The position numbers and the translations under genes are program-made. Source: Caldisericum exile_A (GTDB lineage: Bacteria > Caldisericota > Caldisericia > Caldisericales > Caldisericaceae). Taken from it: DNA of 64,000 bases. The first letter of the stretch is position 1. Every line of letters begins with the position of its first letter. Shown here in pieces: positions 44,243-52,876 of this stretch. Location of the stretch: positions 52,852 through 116,851 of the forward strand of contig NZ_JBLOBF010000004.1 of NCBI RefSeq assembly GCF_047785965.1. Direction: 5' to 3'. The notes beneath the pieces are model-generated. The model was not told where the DNA came from. It ran no database searches and saw only the letters and a program-made list of their open reading frames with translations.

Positions 44243-45180
44243 TCCTTGTATCTGTATTGTCAGTAGTGGTTATTGTTGTGCTTGTTGGACTTTCATTTTT
44301 TGAGCCTTTTTTAGTTTTTAAAAATGCAAAAATTCTTGAGCTTGACAAAGGATGTACCACAAGAGACATTGCTTTTATTTTAAAGGATAAGGGTGTTATT
44401 TGGGAACCGTACTCTTTTATTTTTTGGTCAAAGGTGTTAAACTATGACTCAAAATTAAAAATTGGTATTTACGATTTAAAACCTGTTTCAAATATGAGTG
44501 AACTCCTTTTGGCGCTTTCAAAAGGGGGACGTCCTAAGGAGCTAACTATTACAATTCCCGAGGGATTTACCTCAATGGATATAGCGGAACGCCTCTACAA
44601 TAACGGTATAGTTAGGGATAAAGATCTATTTTTAAAGTATATCAAACCATACGAGGGGTATCTATTTCCGGATACGTATAATTTTTATGAAGATATGCAG
44701 TATGAAACGATTCTAAAAAAGTTTTTAGATAGATTTAATGAAGTTGTGCCTCAAAATTACGACGAATTAGCAAAGAAAAAAGGTCTAACAAAGAAACAAG
44801 CGATAATTCTTGCTTCACTTGTTGAAAAGGAGGCAAAATTCGACGAAGACAGGCCCATTGTTGCATCGGTGTTTCTAAATAGGCTTGCAATTGGAATGCC
44901 TCTTCAAGCGGATTCAACGATTCTATATGCATTAGGTATCCATAAGGAATGGCTTACAAAGGAAGACTACCAGATTGACTCGCCATATAATACTTATAAA
45001 TATGTGGGACTTCCTCCTACTCCTATTTGTAATCCTGGACTGAAATCGATAATTGCAGTAGTTGAAGCGCCAAAGACTGATTACTATTATTTTATGACAA
45101 CGCCTGAGGGAAAGGCAATTTTTTCAAAGACACTTGCAGAGCATGAAGCTAATCTAAGAAAGTATTATGGAGGAGTATAA
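44221..45180 (+). CDS. mltG: Endolytic murein transglycosylase MltG, probable ACG start
   Basis: MltG cuts nascent peptidoglycan strands and ends glycan synthesis. One N-terminal membrane helix is followed by PVSNMSELLLAL, TIPEGFTSMDIAERLYN (LysM-like), GYLFPDTYNFYED, LASLVEKEAKFDEDRPIVASVFLNRL with the catalytic Glu of EKEA, and GMPLQADSTILYALG. The nearest ordinary start, TTG 44257, falls inside the membrane helix. The AAGGAGG site at 44209-44215 points 5 bp ahead to ACG 44221, which restores the usual RRRKW positive tail before the helix. There is no in-frame ATG, GTG or TTG between the stop at 44188 and 44221. The 3' end abuts DUF4911. Confidence 0.85.
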   Translation, partial: TRRRKWLVLVSVLSVVVIVVLVGLSFFEPFLVFKNAKILELDKGCTTRDIAFILKDKGVIWEPYSFIFWSKVLNYDSKLKIGIYDLKPVSNMSELLLALSKGGRPKELTITIPEGFTSMDIAERLYNNGIVRDKDLFLKYIKPYEGYLFPDTYNFYEDMQYETILKKFLDRFNEVVPQNYDELAKKKGLTKKQAIILASLVEKEAKFDEDRPIVASVFLNRLAIGMPLQADSTILYALGIHKEWLTKEDYQIDSPYNTYKYVGLPPTPICNPGLKSIIAVVEAPKTDYYYFMTTPEGKAIFSKTLAEHEANLRKYYGGV

Positions 45181-45405
45181 ATGGAGGATTTAAAAGAAGT
45201 TAAATCAAGAGAAGTAGTTAGAAGAATAAAGATGAAAAAAGAATGGATTTGGTTTGTGCAGGCAATTTTTGAAGATACCCATATGGCAGCAATTACCCTT
45301 GGAGATTCTGAAAGTCTTACATTTTTTTATGATAAGAAAAACGAAGACTTCATAAATGAATACCTCTCAAGAATTTTTGAGTTTTTAGAAAAAGAAGGTT
45401 TGTAG
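45181..45405 (+). CDS. DUF4911-like small protein
   Basis: The 74-residue protein reads EDLKEVKSREVVRRIKMKKEW and then WFVQAIFEDTHMAAITLGD, with a charged C-terminus. Size and the hydrophobic-Trp strand pattern agree with DUF4911, a small family of unknown role. ATGG follows directly after the mltG stop, and GGAGG lies just upstream in mltG. Function unknown. Confidence 0.65.
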   Translation: MEDLKEVKSREVVRRIKMKKEWIWFVQAIFEDTHMAAITLGDSESLTFFYDKKNEDFINEYLSRIFEFLEKEGL

Positions 45406-45702
45406 CTTAAAAACCATTTTTTCGCAAAGACAACTTTATAGAAGTCAAAGATTACTTAACGTAGCATTAAACCATGTTTTAGGTTTAAAAATCATTTTCC
45501 GTAAGTTAAATTGTTTTTCCGTTTCTAAAGGAATTAGCCTTTAGACTTCATCTTTTCAATGGGTTTACGATTGAAATAAGTTTAAGTGTATTGAAGACCT
45601 CTTCAAAACGCTTTTAAAAAATCAAAAAAATATTAGAATATAATTTAGAAAGATGGGGATTTTTTGAAATTAAAAAAATGGCATGGAAGGAAGGAGGTTT
45701 TA
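45406..45702. other. Gene-free gap before tdh
   Basis: These 297 bases hold no convincing ORF and no strong stem terminator. TATAAT at 45639-45644 is the likely -10 box for tdh, but no good -35 box is spaced from it. The open frame at 45664-45702 reads into tdh; a start at 45703 is better (see tdh). Confidence 0.45.
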
Positions 45703-46731
45703 ATGAAAGCTGTATTAAAGAAGGAAAGGAATGTTGGCTTTGTGATTGAGAATGTCCCAATTCCTACAATTGGGGACGATGAAATCCTTGTAAAGGTTGA
45801 GGTTGCATCAATTTGTGGAACTGATGTCCATATATACGATTGGAATGAATGGGCCCAAAATAGGATCAATCCACCTTTGATCGTTGGCCACGAGTTTGCA
45901 GGTGTGGTTGTTGAAAAAGGATCGGAAGTTAAACGTATCAATGTTGGTGATTTTGTCTCCGCAGAAACCCATATATATTGTAATCATTGTGATGTGTGTC
46001 TTATGAATCATAGAGAAGTTTGTAGAAACTTAAAAATTTTAGGTGTTGATACAAATGGTGCCTTTGCAGAATATATTAAAATTCCTGAGCGTGTTGCTTG
46101 GGTGAATCCAAAGGAAATTCCACATAAATTTGCTTCTATTCAAGAACCACTTGGAAATGCAGTTGACACAGTCCTTTCAGAGGATATCTCTGGAAAAACT
46201 GTTCTTGTAACAGGTGCTGGGCCAATTGGACTCCTTGCTATTGGCGTTGCAAGAGTATTTGGCGCAACAAAAATTATTGCATCTGACTTATCAAACTACC
46301 ACCTTGAAATAGCTAAAAGGATGGGTGCAGATGTTGTGGTTAATCCTAAAGAAACAAACCTCAGAGAAGTTGTGCTTAATGAAACTCACGGGCTTGGGGT
46401 CGATGTTTCCCTTGAAATGTCTGGTGCAAAGTCTGCTCTTTCTGATGCATTAAAACTTACTAAATTTCTTGGAAGGGTTTCACTTTTAGGACTTTTTGAT
46501 AACGGTGTTGAAATTAATCTTACAGACGATGTAATTTTCAAAAAATTGCGAATCTACGGGATTACAGGGAGAAGAATTTTTGAAACTTGGCAAATTGTTT
46601 CGGATTTACTTAGAAGTAGGAGACTTGATGTCTCACCTGTAATAACTCATGAATTTAAGCTTGAAGAAGTTGAAAAAGGTATAGAACTCATGAAGAGTCA
46701 TCAATCAGGAAAAATTTTATTGTATCCATAA
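45703..46731 (+). CDS. tdh: L-threonine 3-dehydrogenase
   Basis: This zinc and NAD-dependent enzyme oxidises threonine to 2-amino-3-ketobutyrate. It has ICGTDVHIYDWNEWA (catalytic zinc Cys and His), GHEFAGVVVEKG, CNHCDVCLMNHREVC (structural zinc) and GAGPIGLLAIGVARVFGA (NAD-binding). GGAAGGAGG lies 7 bp before ATG 45703, giving 342 residues, the normal size; the frame is open from 45664. kbl follows in the same operon. Confidence 0.95.
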   Translation: MKAVLKKERNVGFVIENVPIPTIGDDEILVKVEVASICGTDVHIYDWNEWAQNRINPPLIVGHEFAGVVVEKGSEVKRINVGDFVSAETHIYCNHCDVCLMNHREVCRNLKILGVDTNGAFAEYIKIPERVAWVNPKEIPHKFASIQEPLGNAVDTVLSEDISGKTVLVTGAGPIGLLAIGVARVFGATKIIASDLSNYHLEIAKRMGADVVVNPKETNLREVVLNETHGLGVDVSLEMSGAKSALSDALKLTKFLGRVSLLGLFDNGVEINLTDDVIFKKLRIYGITGRRIFETWQIVSDLLRSRRLDVSPVITHEFKLEEVEKGIELMKSHQSGKILLYP

Positions 46732-46749
46732 TTTAAGGAGGCAAAAAAT

Positions 46750-47931
46750 ATGAATAAATTTGAATTTTTAGAAAAAGAACTTAACGAACTGAAGGAAAAG
46801 GGGACTTACAATACAATACGTGTACTTGAAAGTGCACAGGGACCATGGGTTGTAATTAATGGAAGAAAAATGCTTAATCTCTGTGCAAATAACTATCTTG
46901 GGCTTATAACAAACGAAGAGGTAAAAAACGCTGCAATTGAGGGTGTAAAAGAATTTGGCGTTGGTGCAGGTGCTGTAAGAACGATTGCAGGCACATTAAA
47001 GCTCCATGAGGAACTTGAGAGAAAGCTTGCTGAATTTAAGCATGCGGAGGCAGTGATTCTTCTTCAATCAGGTATTCTTGCAAATATTGCAACAATTCCT
47101 CTTGTTGTTGGTGAAGGCGACCTTATATTCTCTGATGAATTAAACCACGCTTCAATTATTGATGGATGTAGGTTAAGTAAGGCAACGATTGTCCGATACA
47201 AGCACCTTGATATGGCAGATTTAAAGGCAAAACTTGAGGATTACAAGGACTACAACGTAAAAAAACTCATCGTAACAGATGGTGTATTTAGTATGGATGG
47301 AGATATTGCACCACTTCCAGATATTGTTGAGCTTGCCGAAAAATATAGTGCAATTACAATGGTTGATGATGCTCATGGTGAAGGCGTGCTTGGTGATCAT
47401 GGAAGAGGCATACTTGATTATTTCCATCTTGAAGGGAAGATTGATATTGATGTTGGCACTCTTTCTAAGGCATTTGGTGTTATTGGGGGATATGTTGCAG
47501 GAAATAAAACTCTTATAGAATATATGAAGCAAAGAGCACGTCCATTCTTGTTTTCAACACCTCTATCACCTGCAGATACATCTGCCCTAATAAAAGTTGT
47601 GGAAATCCTTTCAAGAGATGATTCATTGGTTAAAAAACTTTGGGAGAATGGAAATTATATTAAAGAGCAATTCAAATCATACGGTTTCAATATCGGACAT
47701 TCACAAACTCCAATTACACCTGTTATAATTGGGGAAGAAAAAACTGCAATGGAATTTAGCAAAATGCTCTTTGATGAAGGAGTTTTTGCACAGGGTATTG
47801 TTTACCCAACTGTTCCAAAAGGAACAGGAAGAATTAGAGTTATGGTATCAGCTTCACATACAAAAGATGACCTTGATTTTGGAGTAAAAAAGTTTGTTGA
47901 AATTGGAAGAAAACTGGGGGTAATTAAATGA
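46750..47931 (+). CDS. kbl: Glycine C-acetyltransferase (2-amino-3-ketobutyrate CoA ligase)
   Basis: This PLP enzyme splits 2-amino-3-ketobutyrate with CoA into glycine and acetyl-CoA. The 393 residues show LCANNYLGL, GAGAVRTIAGTLKLHEELE, DELNHASIIDGCRLS, MVDDAHGEGVLGDHGRGI and the PLP-lysine DVGTLSKAFGVIGGYVAG. ATG 46750 has AAGGAGG upstream. With tdh and the gcv genes it gives a route from threonine to one-carbon units. It overlaps glmU by 4 bp. Confidence 0.95.
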   Translation: MNKFEFLEKELNELKEKGTYNTIRVLESAQGPWVVINGRKMLNLCANNYLGLITNEEVKNAAIEGVKEFGVGAGAVRTIAGTLKLHEELERKLAEFKHAEAVILLQSGILANIATIPLVVGEGDLIFSDELNHASIIDGCRLSKATIVRYKHLDMADLKAKLEDYKDYNVKKLIVTDGVFSMDGDIAPLPDIVELAEKYSAITMVDDAHGEGVLGDHGRGILDYFHLEGKIDIDVGTLSKAFGVIGGYVAGNKTLIEYMKQRARPFLFSTPLSPADTSALIKVVEILSRDDSLVKKLWENGNYIKEQFKSYGFNIGHSQTPITPVIIGEEKTAMEFSKMLFDEGVFAQGIVYPTVPKGTGRIRVMVSASHTKDDLDFGVKKFVEIGRKLGVIK

Positions 47932-49289
47932 TATCAGCAATTGTTTTGGGTGCAGGTATTGGAAAAAGAATGCACTCACAATTACCGAAAGTTCTTCATA
48001 AGATCTGTGGAAGAGAAATGATTTTTTATGCAATTGATTCTGTAAAGGATGTTGCCGATAACGGTGTAGTCGTTGTGATAAATGAGGCAATACCAAAAGA
48101 GATTTTTGAAGGTTATGAAATAAAAGTTCAAAAAAAACCTCTTGGAACAGGTGATGCTGTAAAGGTTGCAATAGATGGTCTTGATACTGACCTTGTGCTT
48201 ATAACAACAGGCGATAATCCACTCTTTGAAAGAGAAGATATCCTTGGCTTTTATAACTTCTTTAAGGAAACAAACTCTGATGTTGCATTTATCTCCGCAG
48301 AATCTGATGACCCAACAAATCTTGGAAGAGTTGTAAGAATTGGAAACGAATTTTTGAAGATTGTAGAAGAGACAGATGCAACAAATGAAGAGAAGGTTAT
48401 AAAAGAGATTAATACAGGTGTTTATCTATTTAAATTTGAGCAACTTAAAAAGCTTTTAGAAAAGATCAGCAATAAAAATGCCCAAGGTGAGTATTATCTT
48501 ACAGATGCTTTAAAGATTGCGAAGGAAGAAGGTCTTAAGGTTTCCGTTTATAAACTTCCAAAGAAGCTTCCAATTTATGGTATAAATAATAGATATGAGC
48601 TTTCAATTGCAGAAAAAATAATTCAGGAAAAGATTTTAAAGAAGCATATGCTTAACGGTGTTACGATACATAATCCTGAAACCCAGAAGATCGATTACTT
48701 TGTTGAGATAGAGAATGATACAGAAATTCTTCCAGGATGCCTTTTGGAGGGAAAGACAAAAATTGAATCTAATTGTGTTATAGGGCCATTTGCACAAATT
48801 GTTGATTCTCATATATCCAAAGGAAGCACTGTTAAACAATCGGTTGTTCTTAGTTCTTATGTTGGTGAAAATTGCTCTATTGGTCCATTTGCCTATGTGC
48901 GACCTGAAAATCTCCTCGTTAAGAATGTTAAGATTGGTACATTTGTTGAGGTAAAGAAGTCAAAATTTGATGAGGGAGCAAAAGTCCCTCATCTTTCTTA
49001 TATTGGAGACGCAACTATTGGAAAAAACGTAAATATTGGGGCAGGCACCATTACCTGTAATTTTTCAGGGCTTGAAGGCAATAAGAAAAATCCAACATAC
49101 ATTGAAGACGATGTATTTATTGGCTCACATTCAACTCTTGTTGCACCACTTGTTATTCGAAGAGGAGCTTATACTGCAGCAGGTTCAGTTATAACTCAAG
49201 AAGTACCAGAAGATTCTCTTGCAATAGCAAGAGCACAACAGGTAAATAAAATTGGATGGGTTAAGAGGAGGAAGGGGCAAAATGGTTAA
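47928..49289 (+). CDS. glmU: Bifunctional UDP-N-acetylglucosamine pyrophosphorylase / acetyltransferase
   Basis: GlmU acetylates glucosamine-1-phosphate and joins it to UTP for cell-wall synthesis. The N-terminal half has VLGAGIGKRMHSQLPKVLHKICGREM, KPLGTGDAV and NTGVYLF. The C-terminal half is a left-handed beta-helix with many hexapeptide repeats, for example IEDDVFIGSHSTLVAPLVI, VGENCSIGPFAYVRPEN and INIG-like GKNVNIGAGTITCNF. Its 453-residue length is typical. Confidence 0.94.
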   Translation: MISAIVLGAGIGKRMHSQLPKVLHKICGREMIFYAIDSVKDVADNGVVVVINEAIPKEIFEGYEIKVQKKPLGTGDAVKVAIDGLDTDLVLITTGDNPLFEREDILGFYNFFKETNSDVAFISAESDDPTNLGRVVRIGNEFLKIVEETDATNEEKVIKEINTGVYLFKFEQLKKLLEKISNKNAQGEYYLTDALKIAKEEGLKVSVYKLPKKLPIYGINNRYELSIAEKIIQEKILKKHMLNGVTIHNPETQKIDYFVEIENDTEILPGCLLEGKTKIESNCVIGPFAQIVDSHISKGSTVKQSVVLSSYVGENCSIGPFAYVRPENLLVKNVKIGTFVEVKKSKFDEGAKVPHLSYIGDATIGKNVNIGAGTITCNFSGLEGNKKNPTYIEDDVFIGSHSTLVAPLVIRRGAYTAAGSVITQEVPEDSLAIARAQQVNKIGWVKRRKGQNG

Positions 49290-50247
49290 AGAGATCATTA
49301 CAATGGACGAAGTGAAGATTTTTACAGGAAACTCAAATGTACCTCTTGCAGAGTCAATTGCATCTTATCTCAACATGAAGCTAAGCCCAGCAATCGTTTC
49401 AAGATTCCCTGATGGGGAAATACAGGTGAGGTGTCTTGAGTCAGTGAGGGGAAAAGATGTGTTTATAATTCAATCAACACAAACACCTGCAGAAAATTTA
49501 CTTGAATTGCTGATAATGATTGATGCTGTAAAACGTGCCTCTGCAAGAAGCATCTCTGCTGTAATTCCTTTCTTTGGTTATGCAAGACAGGATAGAAAGA
49601 CGAAATCGAGGGAGCCAATTTCTGCAAAACTCGTTGCAAATCTCATAACAACTGCAGGTGCCACAAGGGTTATCTCGGTAGACTTACATGCAGCACAAAT
49701 TCAGGGTTTTTTTGATATTCCAACTGACAACCTTACGGCAGTTTTAATTCTTGGAAAATACTTTAGAGAAAAGAATCTTGAAAATCCAGTTGTTGTGGCA
49801 CCAGATGTAGGTGCTGTACAAAGGGCAACTGCATTTGCACAAGAAATCCCACATGCAACGCAAGCGATATTTGTAAAAAAGAGATTAAGCCCCGAGGAGG
49901 TTGAAACTTCAAGGCTCATTGGAGAAGTTGAAGGGAAAAATGTAATTCTTGTTGATGATGCAATTCATACTGGAAACACTCTTATAAGTGCAGCAAAGGA
50001 GGTCTTAAGGCGCGGTGCAAAAGAAGTTTATGCAACGGCAACCCATGGCATATTTACTCAAGACTCTCTTAAAAATCTCGAAGAATCTCCAATAAAAGAA
50101 ATTGTTGTAACTGATACTCTTCCCGTTTTAAGCAGACCAAATTTACCTGGGAAAGTAAAGGTTTTAAGTGTTGCACCACTTATAGCTGAAGCGATAAGAA
50201 GAATATTAATGCATGAATCTGTATCTGAACTTTTTGAAAAAAAGTAA
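49282..50247 (+). CDS. prs: Ribose-phosphate pyrophosphokinase
   Basis: Prs makes PRPP from ribose-5-phosphate and ATP. It has VKIFTGNSNVPLAESIASYL, SRFPDGEIQVRCLESVRGKD, IPFFGYARQDRKTKSREPIS (ATP and metal site) and NVILVDDAIHTGNTLISAA (the PRPP loop). ATG 49282 with GGAGGAAGGGG gives 321 residues; ATG 49303 (MDEVKIFTG) is possible. The frame opens at 49252. It follows glmU by overlap of 8 bp, the usual glmU-prs order, with the L25 gene downstream. Confidence 0.95.
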   Translation: MVKEIITMDEVKIFTGNSNVPLAESIASYLNMKLSPAIVSRFPDGEIQVRCLESVRGKDVFIIQSTQTPAENLLELLIMIDAVKRASARSISAVIPFFGYARQDRKTKSREPISAKLVANLITTAGATRVISVDLHAAQIQGFFDIPTDNLTAVLILGKYFREKNLENPVVVAPDVGAVQRATAFAQEIPHATQAIFVKKRLSPEEVETSRLIGEVEGKNVILVDDAIHTGNTLISAAKEVLRRGAKEVYATATHGIFTQDSLKNLEESPIKEIVVTDTLPVLSRPNLPGKVKVLSVAPLIAEAIRRILMHESVSELFEKK

Positions 50248-50294
50248 TTTTTGATATAATATAAGGCTAAATTGTTTATTGAGGAGGAATAGAT

Positions 50295-50957
50295 ATGAAA
50301 AGAGTTTCCTTAAATGCAGAAAGAAGAGAAGTTACAACAAAGGGTGATACAAACAAAATAAGAAGAGAAGGTAAGATACCTGCTGTTGTTTATGGTAAAA
50401 TTACCGAAACCTTCTATGTAGCGGTAAACTATAAGGACTTTACAAAAATTGAGCATGAAGTTGGTAGATCTGCAATTTTTGATTTAAATGTTGAAGGAAA
50501 AACTTATCCTTCAATTATAAAAGAGATTCAAATTGACCCAATTAAGAGAAATATAATTCATATTGATTTTGAAGCAGTCGATCTCTCAAAACCTGTCTAT
50601 ATGACAATTCCTTTAACTTTTGTTGGTGAAGCAATTGGTGTAAAGAAGGGTGGTATCCTTGATCCATCTTTACACGAAATTGAGGTTGAAGGACTTCTTA
50701 CTGATCTTCCAGATAAGGTTGAAGTTGATGTATCCAATCTTGATATTAAGGATGTCATTTATGTAAAAGATTTGAATCTTGGAGATAAGGTTAAGATTTA
50801 CTCTGATCCAGATGCTGTAGTGGTATCGGTTGTAACACCTACAACTGAAGAGGTTGTAGCACCTGCTTCAACTGAGGCACAGAGCGTAGCACAACCTACA
50901 GAAGCAAAGGCAGAAACAAAAACTGAGTCATCTAAGGAAGGAGCAAAGGAGAAATAA
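50295..50957 (+). CDS. rplY: 50S ribosomal protein L25 / general stress protein Ctc
   Basis: L25/Ctc binds 5S rRNA. The 220-residue protein has an N-terminal L25 domain (LNAERREVTTKGDTNKIRREGKIPAVVYGK) and a C-terminal TL5/Ctc beta domain (HIDFEAVDLSKPVYMTIPL, GGILDPSLHEIEVEGLLTDL), then an acidic, charged tail rich in alanine, glutamate and lysine. GAGGAGGA lies 8 bp before the ATG, and TATAAT at 50255-50260 is a likely -10 box. glmU-prs-rplY is a conserved order. Confidence 0.94.
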   Translation: MKRVSLNAERREVTTKGDTNKIRREGKIPAVVYGKITETFYVAVNYKDFTKIEHEVGRSAIFDLNVEGKTYPSIIKEIQIDPIKRNIIHIDFEAVDLSKPVYMTIPLTFVGEAIGVKKGGILDPSLHEIEVEGLLTDLPDKVEVDVSNLDIKDVIYVKDLNLGDKVKIYSDPDAVVVSVVTPTTEEVVAPASTEAQSVAQPTEAKAETKTESSKEGAKEK

Positions 50958-50979
50958 GATTATTGAAATATATTCGACA

Positions 50980-51013
50980 GGCTACCCAGAGCAATGGGGT
51001 AGCCATATTTTTT
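50980..51013 (+). terminator. Rho-independent terminator after rplY
   Basis: GGCTACCC (50980-50987) and GGGTAGCC (50997-51004) form an 8-bp stem, followed by ATATTTTTT. The next gene, ymdB, starts 26 bp later, so it needs its own transcription or read-through. Confidence 0.8.
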
Positions 51014-51038
51014 AAAGCCATATTTTTAAAGGTGTAAA

Positions 51039-51815
51039 ATGAGAGTTCTTTTTTTAGGAGATATTTTTGCAGAACCTGGAAGAACAGCTGTGAAAGAAGG
51101 ACTTCCAAAAATTTTAGATGAGTATCATCCGCATATTGTGATTGCAAACGGTGAAAATGCTGCACATGGTGCGGGAATCACTTATGAAATTGCACTTGAG
51201 TTGCATTCTTATGGGATTGATGTTATAACTGGCGGAAATCATTCCTTCGATAAGAAAGTTCTTTGGGATAAGTTTTATTTACTCCCTTACTTGTTGCGTC
51301 CTGCAAATTATCCTCAGGGAGCGCTCGGAAGAGGTTATGTGATTGTTGAAAAAAAGGATTTTAAAGTTGGAGTTTTAAACCTTCAGGGTCGAGTTGAGAT
51401 GCAACCAATTGACTCGCCGTTTTCAGTTGGCGACAAAATCATAGAGGAATTAAAATCAATAACACCTTATATTATCGTTGATTTCCATGCGGAAGCAACC
51501 GCAGAAAAAGAAGCTCTTGGTTTTTATTTTGATGGAAGGGTTTCAGCAGTTATTGGCACTCATACGCATGTCCAAACAGGCGATGAAAGGATACTCCCCA
51601 AAGGTACTGCATATATAACTGACGTTGGAATGTGTGGCGTTGAAGATTCGGTAATTGGTCTCGATAAAGAAGTTGCCTTGAAAAGGTTTATTACAGGTAT
51701 GCCATGGAACTTTGAACCAGCAAAAGGAAATGCAACTTTACATTTTGTTGTGATTGATATTGATTCGTCAGGAAAAGCAGTCCAAATTTTAAGAGGAAAG
51801 TGGAAAAAGATTTAG
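51039..51815 (+). CDS. YmdB-family metallophosphoesterase
   Basis: YmdB (TIGR00282 type) is a two-metal phosphoesterase; B. subtilis YmdB hydrolyses 2',3'-cyclic nucleotides and affects biofilm and motility choice. The protein has LFLGDIFAEPGRTAVKEGL, VIANGENAAHGAGITYE, ITGGNHSFDKK (GNH), and IGTHTHVQTGDERILPKGTA with VGMCG at the end. Its 258 residues are normal. It starts ATG with AAAGGTG upstream. It overlaps the CCA-adding-type gene by 16 bp. Confidence 0.92.
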   Translation: MRVLFLGDIFAEPGRTAVKEGLPKILDEYHPHIVIANGENAAHGAGITYEIALELHSYGIDVITGGNHSFDKKVLWDKFYLLPYLLRPANYPQGALGRGYVIVEKKDFKVGVLNLQGRVEMQPIDSPFSVGDKIIEELKSITPYIIVDFHAEATAEKEALGFYFDGRVSAVIGTHTHVQTGDERILPKGTAYITDVGMCGVEDSVIGLDKEVALKRFITGMPWNFEPAKGNATLHFVVIDIDSSGKAVQILRGKWKKI

Positions 51816-52876
51816 GTAGTCTTGTTGATTTAATACCTCAAACTATTAAAAACTTATTTAACCCTCATAAGACGTATCTTGTTGGTGGTGCTGTAAGAGA
51901 TTTCTTACTTCAAAAAGATTTTTTTGATTTTGATTTTATTGTACCAAAAGAAGATTTCAATCTACTTTCAACAAAACTTTCAAATCTCAAATATATAGTT
52001 CTTAATAGGGAAATGTTTCCTTTATATAGGGTATTTTTTGATCGTTTTACTTTTGATTTTACCTACTATGTTGATCTTGAGACTGATATCCAAAAAAGGG
52101 ATTTTACAATCAATGCAATCTACTTAAATTTGGGAAATTTAGAGATTATTTCACATCCAAAATCATTTTACGATCTTAAGGATGGTATTTTGCGGGTATG
52201 CTCAATTAACTCAATAAGAGATGACCCTGTTCGTTTTATGAGGGCGTTCAGGTTTTTGTCGCAGTTTCATCTTGAAATTGAAGAGAACACGAAAAATATT
52301 CTTAAAGATTCGAAAGATCTGTATTTTAACGTAAAAAAAGAGCGTGCAAGATTTGAACTTTTGAAATTTTTGAAAGGTGATATTGATGATATTAAAAACG
52401 CTTTGATACAAGTGTTTGCTGATTTTGATTTTTCGTTTTTATGCCGTATCCATTTTTCAGAATTGCTTCCAGATCTTCGAAGGAATTTGAATAAAGATTC
52501 AACATATCTTGATATCCTCAAGGCTTATTTTCTGGGTCAAGAGTATCCACAGTTCAGATTTGGATTAACAGAAAAAGAATTAGAGTATATAGAATATATT
52601 GATGAAAAAATAATTCCGAATTTTGAAAGTTTGTTTGAGGCGTTTTACCGTAAAAAAGATAAGGTTGAGTTTCTGTTGCTAAACATTGTTGCAAATTTTG
52701 AGGAAGAGATTTTACCAAAATACATTGAAATTTTAAGATTATGGAAAAAAACCAAAGTGAGGTTTAGTGAAGTTGAAAGATTTGCAAGCGAAAATAATCT
52801 TTCAATAGATAGAGCTTATAAAGAAGTTTTGAGAGGAGAATTGTTTAAAATCTATGAGGACATTTGCCATAGTTAA
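51800..52876 (+). CDS. tRNA nucleotidyltransferase / poly(A) polymerase family protein
   Basis: This class II nucleotidyltransferase has TYLVGGAVRDFLLQKDFFDFDFIV (GG and DxD catalytic motifs), RDFTINAIYLNL, DDPVRFMRAFRFLSQF and a helical C-terminus. The family includes CCA-adding enzyme, CC-adding enzyme and poly(A) polymerase, and the motifs seen do not separate them. The 358 residues are short because there is no HD domain. GTG 51800 starts inside ymdB (16-bp overlap). It overlaps miaB by 23 bp. Confidence 0.86.
   Translation: MEKDLGSLVDLIPQTIKNLFNPHKTYLVGGAVRDFLLQKDFFDFDFIVPKEDFNLLSTKLSNLKYIVLNREMFPLYRVFFDRFTFDFTYYVDLETDIQKRDFTINAIYLNLGNLEIISHPKSFYDLKDGILRVCSINSIRDDPVRFMRAFRFLSQFHLEIEENTKNILKDSKDLYFNVKKERARFELLKFLKGDIDDIKNALIQVFADFDFSFLCRIHFSELLPDLRRNLNKDSTYLDILKAYFLGQEYPQFRFGLTEKELEYIEYIDEKIIPNFESLFEAFYRKKDKVEFLLLNIVANFEEEILPKYIEILRLWKKTKVRFSEVERFASENNLSIDRAYKEVLRGELFKIYEDICHS

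Noticed and set aside
45664..45702. Start of tdh at 45664
   Set aside because: The extra residues (KLKKWHGRKEVL) are not part of the family N-terminus, and GGAAGGAGG points to ATG 45703.
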